Shown here: positions 11,570 through 22,012 of the stretch, piece after piece
Layout of the letters: each line of letters opens with the position of its first letter
Position numbering within the stretch: the first letter of the stretch is position 1
Assembly (NCBI GenBank): GCA_039621445.1
Contig: CP154956.1
Coordinates: 14,496,166-14,560,165, forward strand
DNA from: Euglena gracilis
Lineage: Eukaryota; Euglenida; Euglenophyceae; Euglenales
Direction: 5' to 3'
DNA length: 64,000 bases
Position numbers and translations under genes: made by a program
Notes under the pieces: generated by a model
Seen by the model: only the letters and a program-made list of their open reading frames with translations
The model's database searches: none
Told to the model about the DNA's origin: nothing

Positions 11570-11985
11570 GTGTGTGGGATTTGGGGGATCTGCTCACGGA
11601 TCTGTCTCCCTTGGGTGTGGCATTGTTGTTATGTGTCTTCTCCGGGGTATCATCCCCTGTGCAAAGTATTATCTTTTTTCTCGAAGTAACCAGGACAATT
11701 TGAAACTTTGTGGTTATTTCTGATTTTTTATAAAGATGAATGTCCCATTGCCCATGAACGCGGTATACCCAAACCATCCCCTTTGAAATTTTTTCCAACT
11801 TGGGATGTGCCTTTTGGGGAGGAGGACTTCACCTGTGCACGTCGCACTCAGATGTGATTTTTTGAAAGTTTGGAGACGGGGGGTGTTGGGTGGTTTCTCG
11901 CCTGATCCTCCTGCCATGGGGTTCAGATTGAGTGATCGTCTTCCCCTGTTGCATTCACCCATTCGTTCATTCATTCTCCTTCCTT

Positions 11986-12031
11986 TTTTTGTTTGTTTGT
12001 TTGTTTGTTTGTTTGTTTGTTTGTTTATTTA
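11986..12031. repeat. (GTTT)n microsatellite
   Basis: About ten TTTG/GTTT units in the intron between the hinge and catalytic-loop exons. Confidence 0.95.
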
Positions 12032-12151
12032 TGCATTTGTTCGTTCATTCATTCCTTTGTGATCAGCATTTATATTTGTATATTATTTTCTTTCTACATT
12101 ATGTCATTTTTATTTATTTCTTTATTTATTATCATTCATAATCCATCATTT

Positions 12152-12152
12152 T

Positions 12153-12203
<51 letters not shown>

Positions 12204-12213
12204 ATTGTTATTA
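12152..12213. repeat. (TTG)n microsatellite
   Basis: About twenty GTT/TTG trinucleotide units, 100 bp upstream of the catalytic-loop exon. In its frames it gives poly-Leu, poly-Cys or, on the other strand, poly-Asn, all spurious. Confidence 0.95.
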
Positions 12214-12318
12214 GTATTTTGGGACCTAAAATGGCGAAGTTGGTCCCCGAGCCCCCCCTCCCAACCACCCCCCAGCGTTTGTCTGGGTGTGGGCGACCCT
12301 CCGCCCGCGCTGCCCCAG

Positions 12319-12475
12319 GCTTCCTGCACGGCGACCTCCGACCCGAGAGCGTGCTGGTGACCCGGGAGCGGGAGCAGCTCAAGCTGACCGGGTTCGGCAG
12401 CTCGCTGCGGATCGAGCGCCGCGGGCTTGCGCCGCGCACCATCGGCCACGCCGGCCCCCCGCGGCGGCGCGCCGG
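12319..12475 (+). CDS. Kinase gene 1, catalytic loop exon, DFG lost
   Basis: After a CCCCAG acceptor the frame reads FLHGDLRPESVLVTRE, then LKLTGFGSSLRIE. This is the kinase catalytic loop: HGDLRPES in place of HRDLKPEN, keeping the catalytic Asp but with Arg for the catalytic-loop Lys. The next motif, where DFG is expected, reads GFG, so the Mg-binding Asp is missing. Together this predicts a weak or dead kinase (pseudokinase) unless the spliced product differs. GC content is very high compared with the flanking intron. The 3' limit is estimated. Confidence 0.7.
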
Positions 12476-12953
12476 GGTTGGCCGACCCCTCACCCGCTGG
12501 GGGTCTGTTGCAGCCAACCCCAACTTTGGGCCAGCCCCGTTGCGGCTGCCAGCCTAAACCCGTCTCCCAAATAATACCTCCCCCCCCCGATGTACTATTT
12601 TTCTGCCTGAAATCCAGCCTGGGGGGGCGGGGTATTATTTGGGGTGGGTAATGGCACCCCAACATTTTCGAATTTCTTCAAAGTACCATAGGACACAAAA
12701 TAGGACCCAAAACCATTTTTGAAGGCCAGATGATCCAGTAAAATTGTTTTCCCCCGTAATTTATCACCGGAAAGTATCATTTTTACCCACATTTTCAGGG
12801 CAAAATCCGGGTTCTTGTCCCGAAAAATGGGAGGGGGGTATTAATTCGGTGAGATTAGCCCCTGAGGCATCGGGGGGGGGGGGGATCCAGCGGGCCCGCA
12901 GCCTTTTTTTAGCCCTCCGACGGGTTTTTAATTATTTTCCAGCCGCCCGAAGG

Positions 12954-13472
12954 CAGGGGGGGAAAATATGCAACTTGCATATTTTTTTGCATTTTTTTTT
13001 GCATAATCAGGTTTTTCCGAAATTTGCATTTTTCTGCATTTTTTTGCATTTTTTTTGCATAAAATATTTTGCCTTGGAAATTTTTTTGTTTTGGTTGCCA
13101 TATGTTTGCATTTTTTTTGCATTTTTTTGCATTTTTCTGCATTTTTTTTGCATTTTTTTTGCATAAAATGTTTTGCCCTGGAAAAAATTTTTGTAGTTGG
13201 TCGCCATATGTCACGTTTTGTCTCTGGTCCCTCTGCAGTTGCCTGGGGTCTTTGGGGTCTCAGTGCTTCACGTTGTCTTCCAGGAGGTCTTCTTTGTGAA
13301 TCATTGACAGGTACACCGGCATTGTCACATGTTTACTTATTTTAGGCAGCAAAACTCTGTTATATTCCAGCCTTTTCTCAGGGGTTTTATGCAAGTTGCA
13401 TTTTTTGCATTTTTTGCATTTTTTTGACTTGCATAATTTGAAGGGCCAAGTTGCATTCCCCCCTCCCCCCTG
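12954..13472. mobile_element. hAT-like MITE, CAGGGG/TTGCAT family, copy 1
   Basis: It begins CAGGGGGGG and ends CCCCCCTG, with an inner inverted pair ATGCAACTTG. The flanks are CCGAAGG on both sides (12947-12953, 13473-13479). The body is full of TTTTTTTGCAT runs and a central unique part of about 200 bp (TCTCTGGTCCCTCTGCAG onward) that is nearly identical to copy 2 at 14572. No coding capacity. Both copies sit in introns of kinase gene 1. Confidence 0.85.
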
Positions 13473-13777
13473 CCGAAGGTGGCCGGGCGGTGACGTATTC
13501 CTTGATTGTGGAGGTGCAGAAATGGGCCAAAAAATGGTCTGGCGGGGAATTTTCCGGTCAAGAATTTGTTGTTTTTGCATAATTGGCAGTTTATTTGGGG
13601 GCATTTTTGCAGTTTCGATTTTTGGAACTCGGTTTGACTTATAGTAATGTGTTTGGAGCTTGAATGGTTGCACACAGCTTTTTCACTGATCACCAACTAA
13701 CTGTTGTTTGGCATCCACGTCAAATGAACCCATGAGCCACTCCACACTTCACCTCTCTGGGTAGGGTGCTCCACGCA

Positions 13778-13948
13778 TTGTGTGTGTGTGTGTGTGTGTG
13801 TGCATGTGTGTGTATGTGTGTATGTGTGTGTGTGTGTGTGTGTATGTGTGTGTATGTGTGTATGTGTGTGTATGTGTGTGTATGTGTGTATATGTGTATG
13901 TGTGTGTGTGTGTGTGTATGTGTGTGTGTGTGTGTATGAGTGTGTGTA
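13778..13948. repeat. (GT)n microsatellite ending in a splice acceptor
   Basis: About 165 bp of GT with scattered AT steps. It ends TGTGTGTAG immediately before the activation-segment exon, so the repeat takes the place of the usual pyrimidine tract. Confidence 0.9.
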
Positions 13949-13949
13949 G

Positions 13950-14082
13950 GTGGCGGCGTGCCAGCGTTGGGGGCTGCAAGTCCTACGCCCCGCCGGAGTG
14001 GATGGACAGCGAGGTGCCCCATCGCAAGCTGCGGTCGTGGGAGACCCCGTTGCCGTCCTACGACATGTGGCCAGCGATGGGC
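13950..14082 (+). CDS. Kinase gene 1, activation segment / APE exon
   Basis: The frame reads GCKSYAPPEWMDSEVPHRKL, then PSYDMWPAMG, and ends before GTGAGT. SYAPPEW is the end of the activation segment (APE motif as PPE) and YDMW is the start of helix F (DxW), with an insert of some 15 residues between them. Order and spacing fit the exons on either side. The acceptor TGTAG lies at the end of a long GT repeat, which is odd for a 3' splice site; the donor ATGGGC|GTGAGT is strong. Confidence 0.68.
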
Positions 14083-14286
14083 GTGAGTGCTGGACGACTG
14101 CACAACCCTGTTGTGCAGTTATTTTTTTTTTGCTATGCAGTTTTTGACCGGCACACGTGCAGCTTTTCCCCCCTTCCTGTATTACGGCACGCCAAAAATG
14201 GCCGCCTTCAAGGGTGCCTGGGTTGGCCCCTCGAGCCCCGCGCAATCAAGACTGATCCCCCCGGGGGGGGGGGGGCTCTGAGCACC

Positions 14287-14330
14287 CATAGCATAAGGCA
14301 CCCTCCCCCAGGAGGGTGCCTTATGCTATG
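14287..14330. other. Perfect 20 bp hairpin
   Basis: CATAGCATAAGGCACCCTCC, a 4-base loop CCCA, then the exact inverse. It lies in the short intron between the activation-segment and helix-F exons. The GGTGCCT words resemble the inside of the CAGGCTTGTGCTTA MITE family, so it may be a remnant of one. Confidence 0.8.
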
Positions 14331-14426
14331 CTTTTATCTTGTTGAAAGAGAAGTTGGTGTGTGAACCAGCCCATTCATTCCATGGGGACAAGGTCCTCGG
14401 GTTGCGTGTCCCGCTGCTGTCGCCGG

Positions 14427-14529
14427 AGCCTGGGCTGCGTCCTCAGCGAGCTGGTGACGCTGAAGCTGCTGCGCAACGACCGCCACTACCTCCGCACGGC
14501 CCTGGCCGCGGACCCCGAGGGCTTGCAGG
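14427..14529 (+). CDS. Kinase gene 1, helix F/G exon
   Basis: The frame reads SLGCVLSELVTLKLLRNDRH, then YLRTALAADPEGLQ, and ends before GTGTGT. SLGCVLSELVTLK is helix F of a Ser/Thr kinase (compare SLGCVLYELxT). It follows the DMW end of the previous exon directly in the kinase fold. The acceptor is not obvious; the CGGAG before CCTGGG is one candidate. Confidence 0.7.
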
Positions 14530-14571
14530 GTGTGTGGCTGGTCCTTCTAGTTCTGCAATCCACCTGGAACC

Positions 14572-15101
14572 AAGGGGGGGGGGGATATGCAACTTGCATA
14601 GTTTGCATTTTTTTTGCATAATCAGGTTTTTCTGAAATTTGCATTTTTTTGCATTTTTTTGCATTTTTTTTGCATAAAATATTTTGCCCTGGAAATTTTT
14701 TTTGTAGTTGGTCGCCATATGTTTGCATTTTTTTTGGCATTTTTTGCATTTTTTTTTGCATTTTTTTTGCATTTTTTTGCATAAAATGTTTTGCCCTGGG
14801 AAAATTTTTTGTAGTTGGTCGCCATGTGTCATGTTTTGTCTCTGGTCCCTCTGCAGTTGCCTGGGGTCTTTGGGGTCTCAGTGCTTCACGTTGTCTTCCA
14901 GGAGGTCTTCTTTGTGAATCATTGACAGGTACACCGGCATTGTCACATGTTTACTGATTTTAGGCAGCAAAACTCTGTTATATTCCAGCCTTTTCTCAGG
15001 GGTTTTATGCAAGTTGCATTTTTTGCATTTTTTTGCATTTTTTTTGCATTTTTTTGACTTGCATAATTTGAAGGGCCAAGTTGCATCCCCCCCCCCCCCT
15101 G
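14572..15101. mobile_element. hAT-like MITE, CAGGGG/TTGCAT family, copy 2
   Basis: Nearly identical to copy 1 over the central 200 bp and alike over its full length; it differs in T-run lengths. The left end is AAGGGGGGG (first base apparently mutated from C), the right end CCCCCTG. Flanks are CTGGAACC and CTGGAACA, a 7/8 duplication. High similarity to the copy 1.6 kb upstream suggests recent movement or local gene conversion. Confidence 0.8.
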
Positions 15102-15451
15102 CTGGAACAAGGTTTTGGTCTGTCATTTGCGCCAAGGACCCAGTTTTTTTGTGTGCAGATCTGAGAAACCCATTTTTTGGGCCTTCAGTTCACGACGTTT
15201 GAGTATTCCTTGAAAGCAAGACATTGGCCGATCTTTTATTTAAAAAAGACCCAGCCACTAAAACGGTTCATTGATGAGTTTGCCAATCAGCTGCGTTGTT
15301 TGATCCCACCAATTGGTTGTGGCTGGCGTCCTCCTTGGCCTGGGATGAGCCATTATCTCTCTTTCAGTCAATGGCATTTTTGTTGTTTTTGATGATCTGT
15401 CGATTCAATCATTGGATGATCTGATGATCTGATGATCTGTTGATTAAATGA

Positions 15452-15480
15452 ACAGATTCAATCTTGTTGATTGAATCTGT
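15452..15480. other. Short perfect hairpin
   Basis: ACAGATTCAATC, loop TTGTT, inverse GATTGAATCTGT. It follows a run of GATGATCT repeats (15395-15440). No terminator role is implied in a eukaryote; it lies in an intron. Confidence 0.7.
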
Positions 15481-15578
15481 CAATCAACAAGATTAACGGA
15501 GTGCTCTGTCAATCTTTGAGCGTTGCCCTGTTGTTCTGCGACCCCCAACTACCCCCACGCCTGTCCCCCCCATCCCAG

Positions 15579-15668
15579 CAATCGACCGGGAGGTCGCCGC
15601 AGCCCACAATGGTGTGTTCTCCGAGCTGTTCCGCCGGTTACTGGACACTGACCCGGACCAGAGCGTCG
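15579..15668 (+). CDS. Kinase gene 1, helix H exon
   Basis: After CATCCCAG the frame reads IDREVAAAHNGVFSELFRRL, then LDTDPDQS. This matches the end of a kinase C-lobe: LFRRLLDTDP is helix H with the LxxDPxxR turn. The 3' end is set at CAGAGC before GTCGCT, a weak donor. Confidence 0.55.
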
Positions 15669-15719
15669 CTGAACCCGAAGGCAGGGATCCATGTTCCTAC
15701 CCACGAGAAGCCGATTTGT

Positions 15720-15905
15720 TTCAAAATTGCTTTCCGGCAAAACGGCGAAAAAAAAAACATTCCCCCGTCGGCAGACCGGCAAAAAAAGCCGTTTCGCCAA
15801 CAGCAGAACGGCAAAAATACCGTTTTGCCGACGGCCGTTTCGCCGTTGGCAAAATGGTGAAAAAGCTGCCAAATGTGAGAAAAACGGCAAAACAGCCAAA
15901 AAGCT
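15720..15905. repeat. Cluster of CGGCAAAACGG-type short repeats
   Basis: Imperfect direct and inverted copies of CGGCAAAACGGC / GCCGTTTTGCCG, suggestive of a small decayed inverted-repeat element. No gene. Confidence 0.5.
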
Positions 15906-16336
15906 GAAATGAAACACATATGGGGGGAACACATCGGAAGCTCTTCAGCATTTAGGTGTTTGGTCTGGGGGGGGTTCTCCCGACCCCCCTGGTCATGGTG
16001 CTGACCATGGTGATTGAAGGGGGTTTACGAACCCCACCTCCCTCCTCAGCAGGTTCCAAAAAAAAATAGGGACAAGAACCTTAAAATGCTGTGCACAGGG
16101 AAGTGCTAAATTTTTTTGCCTTCAATTTTTAAAGCATATTTCATATTTTTTCTCTTTTCCACACAAATATGGTCAAGAAAAAGAAAGGCCTACACTTTGT
16201 GTTTATTTTCAAAGCTAAGTCAGAGACTTTCTAAAGATTTTGGCCCGGCCATCCAGCTGGCTACCGCACAGGAATGAAAACCCGCCAATGGGGGAGTCTG
16301 GGGCTGGAAAAAGGCTCCTGGCTGGCGGCGCCCCAG

Positions 16337-16429
16337 CCCTGACAGCCGCATCACCGCTGCAGAGGCCCTCGACGTCCTCCGGGCCCTGCAGCCACAGAAG
16401 CCTTCCAGCCTGCTGGCCTCGTTCCGCAG
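16337..16429 (+). CDS. Kinase gene 1, helix I exon
   Basis: It starts after GCCCCAG and ends at CCGCAG before GTTTGA. The frame reads PDSRITAAEALDVLRAL, then QPQKPSSLLASFR. RITAAEAL is the classic end of the kinase C-lobe (DPxxRITAAEAL). With the helix-H exon it completes the domain. What follows in the gene is not clear; the Ser-Leu-rich tail may lead into further exons to the right. Confidence 0.7.
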
Positions 16430-17230
16430 GTTTGACTGCCAAAGGTTCTGATGTTTGCCTTTTTGCGCCGTATTTTTTTTTTTAGACAATCTTCTTTTCC
16501 ACAATCTCGGCCCATTTTTCATCCATCATTTCCTGCCTATTCCCTGTGAACTTTGTGCACTTTTTTTTTATAATGGACTGGCCAGCGTGCCCCCCCAGGT
16601 AACCAGGGTTTGAATAGTGCTGAGCTCTTAATATGCGCGCACAAACGCGCATTTTTGATGCCCTATATGAACTGGGTCCTTGAATGGACCCTCCGGGGAA
16701 ACACTGACTCATGCCGCATGAGCGGCGTGATGACGAAAAAAACCCGTGATTATCTTTACAATTACGATTACAATTATCATTATGAGTACGTTTCTCAATA
16801 CGAAACTGGATTTAGGCCCAAAGCTGGGCAGCTGGGGGGGGTGAAAAATGGGGAACGGGAAAGACAACGTCACATTTACGAGGGGGGATGCTGGGCACCT
16901 CTGAACAGTTGGGTATGCGGCCCAGGTGCATTTATCCAGAACTGGTGCGCGGACAGCTGCCGGTTGTCCAAAGAACATTGTTCGCAAAAAGTGGAACATA
17001 TTAACTGAAAAATAGCAAATGGTTGTAACCCGAAATCACCCTGGTCGGGTCAGGGACAGACATGGTATTGAGCCACAAAATTTTTCAGTATTTTTTCAAC
17101 TTTTTTGGACCAGGGAATTAGCCACACACAATGGGTTTGGGGCCAAAAAAAAGCCATCCATTTTTTTTTGAACCTGTTACGGACCTTTTTCGATTTTTTT
17201 CGACTTTTTTGACCTGGTTTTAACCCAAAG
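16430..17230. other. Non-coding stretch after the kinase domain
   Basis: No supported exon. Includes an (ATTAC/TTAC)-rich patch at about 16740-16800. Confidence 0.4.
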
Positions 17231-17240
17231 TCAATGGGTT

Positions 17241-17890
17241 GGCGGCCCAAAACGGGGCGCTGGCGGGTCGGAAAATGCTCATTTTCGGCTCAAAAACAGT
17301 TTTTACGGGTGCAGGAGGCCAAAAAACATCGTTTCGGGCAAAAAATATCTTTTCGATTTTTTTCGACTTTTTTGACCCGGCTTTGACCCAAAGTAAATGG
17401 GTTGGCGGCCCAAAACGGGGCGCTGGCGGGTCGAAAAACGCTCATTTTCGGCTCAAAAACAGTTTCTCCGGGTCCGGGAGGCCAAAAAACATCGTTTCGG
17501 GCAATTTTTTTTCGTTTTTTTTCGACTTTTTTGACCCGGTTTTGACCCGAAGTCAATGGGTTGGCTGGCGGCCCAAAACGGGGCGCTGGTGGATCAAAAA
17601 ACGCTCATTTTCGGCTCAAAAACAGTTTTTCTGGGTCCGGGAGGCCAAAAAACATCGTTTCGGGCAAATTTTTTTTCGATTTCCTCGACTTTTTTGACCC
17701 AGCTTTCACCCAAAGTCAATGGGTTGGCGGCCCAAAACGGGGCGATGGCGGGGCGAAAAACGCTCATTTTTGGCTCCAAAACAGTTTTTCCGGGTCCGGC
17801 AGGCCGTTTCGGGCAAAATTTTTTTTCGATTTTTTTCAACTTTTTTGGCCGAAAATGGCTAAGTCGAACAGTGGAGAAAGTGTACAAATT
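17241..17890. repeat. Tandem repeat, about 160 bp unit, four copies
   Basis: Units start with GGCGGCCCAAAACGGGGCG at 17241, 17404, 17567 and 17726 (periods 163, 163, 159). Each has the same TTTTTCGACTTTTTTGACCC and CATCGTTTCGGGCAA words. Confidence 0.92.
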
Positions 17891-18744
17891 GGCCGAAAAA
17901 CAGCCGTATCTCGGGCTGGGCTGCGGGGAAACCAAAATCCGAGTAGCTAGAGCGTTCCAAGGGCTTCAATTTAGGTCTCAGACATTTCCTTTGATTTTGC
18001 ATCATTTTCGAGAAATTTTGAAAACATCGATTTTTTGACCCCCCCCCCCCCCCCCGAAAACGGCCAAGTCGAACAGAGGGAAAAGTGTACAAAACGGCCA
18101 TCTGCGCCGAAAACGGCCGTATCTCGGGCTAGGCGGGGAGTTGCGGGGAAATCAAAATACCGGTAGATGGGGCGTTCCAAGGGCTTCAAATTAGGTTTCC
18201 GGACATTTCCTTTGATCTTGCTTCATTTTGGAGATATTTTGAAAATTCACATTTTTTGGCCGAAATGGCAAGAGTCCAAAGGGGGGGGGCTTAAAAAGGG
18301 GGTTGGCCAATCCTACCCAGTTTGGACCCATTCCCGCGTGAATAACTCGGGCCTGGCGGGGAGTTGGGGGTCAAACCCAGGTGATTCGGAAACTAGGAAT
18401 CCAGTCGCTTAGCCGTTTTCGGCCAAAATTCGGCCAAAAATCAATATTTTCAAAATTTCTCCAAAATGAAGCAAAATCAATGGAAATGTCCGGAGACCTA
18501 ATTTGAAGCCCCATCTACCGGCATTTGGATTTCCACGCAACTGTTCGCGTAGCCCGAGATACGGCCGTTTTTCGGCCGATTTTGGCCATTTTGTACACTT
18601 TTTCCACTGGTGGACTTGGCCGTTTTCGGCCAAAAAAGGCGAAAAATATCGAAAAATTTTTTTCCCCCAAAACCATGCCTCCCGGACCCGGAAAAAAGGG
18701 TTTTCGAGCCGAAAATGGGCGTTTTTCGACGATCATGGCCATCA

Positions 18745-18995
18745 TGACCCGTGATGGCCATGTTGCCCATCATGACCCATGATGCCAATCATGGGTCTTG
18801 ATGCCCATCATGACCCATGATGCGCATCATGACCCATGATGCCCATCATGACCCATGATGCGCATCATGACCCATGATGCGCATCATGACCCATGATGGC
18901 CATCATGAGCAATGATGGCCATCATGACCCATGATGCCCATCATGACCCATGATGGCCATCATGAGTAATGATGGCCATCATGAGCAACGATGTT
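18745..18995. repeat. 19 bp palindromic tandem repeat
   Basis: About a dozen copies of CATCATGACCCATGATGCG and near variants (GGC, GCC for GCG). Each unit is itself an inverted repeat (CATCATG...CATGATG). Confidence 0.92.
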
Positions 18996-20130
18996 TATGC
19001 CGGAAAAACTGTTTGTTGAGCCAAAAGTGAGCGTTTTTTGACCCCCTGGCCTCCCGTTTTGGGCACAAATCCCTTGCATTTCAGTCCAAAGAGCTCCATG
19101 GAGTGGGCCGGTTTATATGGGGGGGGTCAATGAAGGGGTGGGGACGCGCTTATTAAGAGCTCAGCACTATTCAAAACCTGGTTTGGGGGGGGGTTTCCCC
19201 CAGGGGTAAGCTTCGCTCTTACCCATAAAGGGATAAGAGCTCAGCGACCCCCCCCAAAATAGCACCCCAGCAATGAGACCCGCTGTCGATGTTCAGCAAA
19301 AAAAATAGACACCCTAAAATTATTAAGATGCCTCAAAATGCCCCCCAAATAAAAAACTTTTTGCACATTTTGATTTTTTTGTTTAACTTTTACTTATTTT
19401 CATGTTAATTTTTTTTTAAACGTTGTCGACATTTTATGGGACTTTTTCTGTTCATTGCCACAAATGCTGCTGCTTTTTAGATTTTTTTTTTGCACCCTCT
19501 TGTGGAAGGGATTTTTTTCGGCCGGGGGTTTCAGCAAAAATCCAAAAAAGACACCCCAACTTCCGATCACTCTTCAGGATATTCAGCAACAGACCCAGAA
19601 AGTCGACAAGGGGTCTGATATGGGGGTAAGTTGCACCCAACTGACAACCACAACGCTCATTAATTTCCCCCTACCTCGATGGCTGCTAAATGACCGGGGG
19701 GGGGGGGGCTCAGCTCAGAGATTGGAGAATTTGGGATGGCTGGAAGCAGCTTGCTGCCCCCTATCCACCTGGCGACCAGGGGATGAATTGGACCCAAACA
19801 TAATTGAATCTGCAAAAGCCCTGAAAGCAACAGTGCCATAGACATTTCGACTTTGAGACCAAAAAACTCTCGCTGCCCATGTTCACCCTGTTTCGGCAAA
19901 TTCGGCCCATTTTGGCACCTTGGGCTGAAATGCTGTCGCATTTTGGCACCTTGGGCTGAAATGCTGTCGCCATCCAGCTTTTGCACAGGTTGGCTGAACA
20001 GGAGTTTCAAGCTGTGCCTATAGGGCGGGGACGTTGGAGGGTGAGTGATTCTGCCAACGGTGGGTGTCTATCTGCGCCTCCCTCCCTCAGCGCTGATCTT
20101 TCGCTTTTCTTTTCTGTGGTCTCCCGCAGG

Positions 20131-20262
20131 CCATTCTCCATGCTGACCTCCCCCCGGAGGTGAAGACCGCCGTTGCCCATCTGTATGATACCCACACATC
20201 GCCAAAGCACCTCTGCTCCAAGGTGCCCCACAATGCACGGTGGCAGCATTCGGTATTATGAG
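20131..20262 (+). CDS. Possible exon downstream of kinase gene 1
   Basis: After CTCCCGCAG the frame reads AILHADLPPEVKTAVAHLYD, then THTSPKHLCSKV. Amino-acid use is normal (not homopolymer-driven) and the acceptor is good, but nothing in the window matches it and the 3' end is unknown. It could be a later exon of kinase gene 1 or chance. Confidence 0.25.
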
Positions 20263-20298
20263 AGGTATTATTGGGTGTTATGAAATGAAATGAATTTT

Positions 20299-20378
20299 TT
20301 GTTTTGTTTTGTTTTTTTTTGTTTTGTTTTGTTTTGTTTTGTTTTGTTTTGTTTTGTTTTGTTTTGTTTTGTTTTGTT
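20299..20378. repeat. (GTTTT)n microsatellite
   Basis: About fifteen TTTTG units. Confidence 0.95.
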
Positions 20379-21951
20379 GTTCTGTTAACTACCATGATTC
20401 ACATCCCCCCCGCACAAAATAGACGTCTCCCCCACCCTTCAACAGCCTGCCGCAACAGGTCAACATCTATTGCCTGAAGCAAATGTCGAAATAGGAGTCA
20501 TGGCCAGTCCCCCCCCCCCCCAGGACCCCCTGAGCACCCCTCCCCCCCAGGGACCCCCCAGCTCCCCAGGACCCCCAGGACTCACTTGCTGTGGAGTCTT
20601 CGGCGCATGCTACCGGGGGGGGGGCTTCCTCCCCCAGACGCCCCCGGTATTAAAAAGTAACATCATCATACATGGGAGCTTTTTTTGTTTTTTGAGACTC
20701 CTTCTGGGGGCTTTGTATTGAGTTCTTTCCCCCGACGACCCTCTCCCCAGGACCCCCCAGACGGCCTCGGTCGTGGGGGGTCTAAACTGGCCAAGCGAGG
20801 CATTGTCAAAACGTGCTCGGACTGCATTCCGCTCAGGAAATTTTTTTTCCAAGAACGGCGTGCAAATGTGGGGCGCACTTCCCTAAATGGAGAGTGAGAA
20901 AGGTGCTTGCTGGCAACAAGCTGCCTTTTGGGCACCGCCTGCATTTGTTTGTTTTCTGTCTTCTCCATCTCTCTCTTTCTCAACCACCCAAGCCGGAGCC
21001 AAAGAAAAAGGTTAGCATTATCTGCCCTTTTTGTCTTCTTTGACTCATCGACACCTTCAGAACGGTTGTGTTTTTTTTTTAAACAGAGAGTGGGAGGTCT
21101 GGCTTGTTGCAAAAGGAAGCAGCCCCATTTGAGAAACCGTGTAAAATTGTAAAACACGTGTTGGGGGACGTCCATTCGCTGATACATTTGGTGTCTCAAC
21201 GAGGAAATGGGACAGAAGCTCTGGGACCCAGCGAATTGTATCTTTCACCGCCCCACCTCCGTGAAACGGCTTCCTTGTTTCTGGAATCAATCCGTCTCAG
21301 GGGGGGGGCACCCAAATAGGGGGCCGGGGGGGGGGCACTTTTTGGTCGATTTTGGGCATTCTTGACCCTTCGCACCAAAATTAGCGAAAAACCCCAGTCG
21401 ACCCAACCCCTCAGGTCACCAAAAAAACCCCCCCTCCATTCAGTTGGTCCCCCTGCTGTGCCAGGGACCAACAGACGGGCATCCGGGGTGGGTGGGTGCC
21501 GACCCAGCCCCTGGGCCCCAAACACACCTTTGTTGAGGGTGTTCATATTTATTTTGGGCCAATTCTCAGCACTTTTCCTCCCCCTGTGCCTGCCCAACAC
21601 ATTTTTTTTTTAACATGGCACCCACGTGGCTGAGGCTTGCCCACGCCACCGCCGCCCCGCAGCCTGCGCTGAAACTGCCTGGCTGTGCCGACGGCCCCGG
21701 CCAAGACACACCCCCTCCTCGCCTCAGGGTTTGATGGCCGTCCTTCAGCCCCCACCTCCCATGTACCGTTACCCCCACTGTGCCAAGGGTGCCAAACCTC
21801 CTCCAGCACAGTTCACGTTTGCGAGAATAAAAAAAAATAACAGTGCAAATCAGGTCGCATATTGGATGGATAACAAAAAAAAGAAAAAACGGGAAGGGAA
21901 AGTGTCGGAGACTTTCTATTTGCTTCTATTTCTGCAAACTTGCCCCCCCCC

Positions 21952-22012
21952 CCAAGGTTGGCCCCCTGGCCTTACCTTCAATCATGGCCGGGCCAAGCGC
22001 CCGGGGGGGGGA
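21952..22012. repeat. Dispersed repeat, AAGGTTGGCC...TTCAATCATGG family
   Basis: A phrase of about 60 bp (AAGGTTGGCC, CCTTACCTTCAATCATGG, GGCCAAGCGCC) that recurs with changes near 25735, 28012, 30205, 58733 and 59052. Most copies are next to G-runs. It is probably the end of a repeated element; no target duplication was worked out. Confidence 0.6.

Larger units (their letters stand above)
17241..19064. mobile_element. Fold-back element with repeat-built arms
   Basis: The left arm is built of four units of about 160 bp (see the tandem repeat) and a GGCCGTATCTCGGGCT-containing block; the right arm (18410-19064) carries the same words inverted (AGCCCGAGATACGGCC; GAGCCGAAAATGGGCGTTTT) and ends with an inverted partial unit. 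The core words of both arms pair, so the locus can form a large hairpin. Long frames over it are repeats of the unit and not convincing genes. The element's exact ends and target duplication were not found. Fold-back or Mutator-like non-autonomous elements have this design. Confidence 0.6.

Noticed and set aside
13780-14245. Long frames of Cys-Val or His-Thr repeats on both strands
   Set aside because: Translation of the GT microsatellite; only the part after the TAG acceptor is kept as an exon.
17239-18038. Two frames of about 155 residues with repeats of WVGGPKRGAG / FFDFFDP type
   Set aside because: They follow the 160 bp tandem unit, switch frame between units and lie in a fold-back element.
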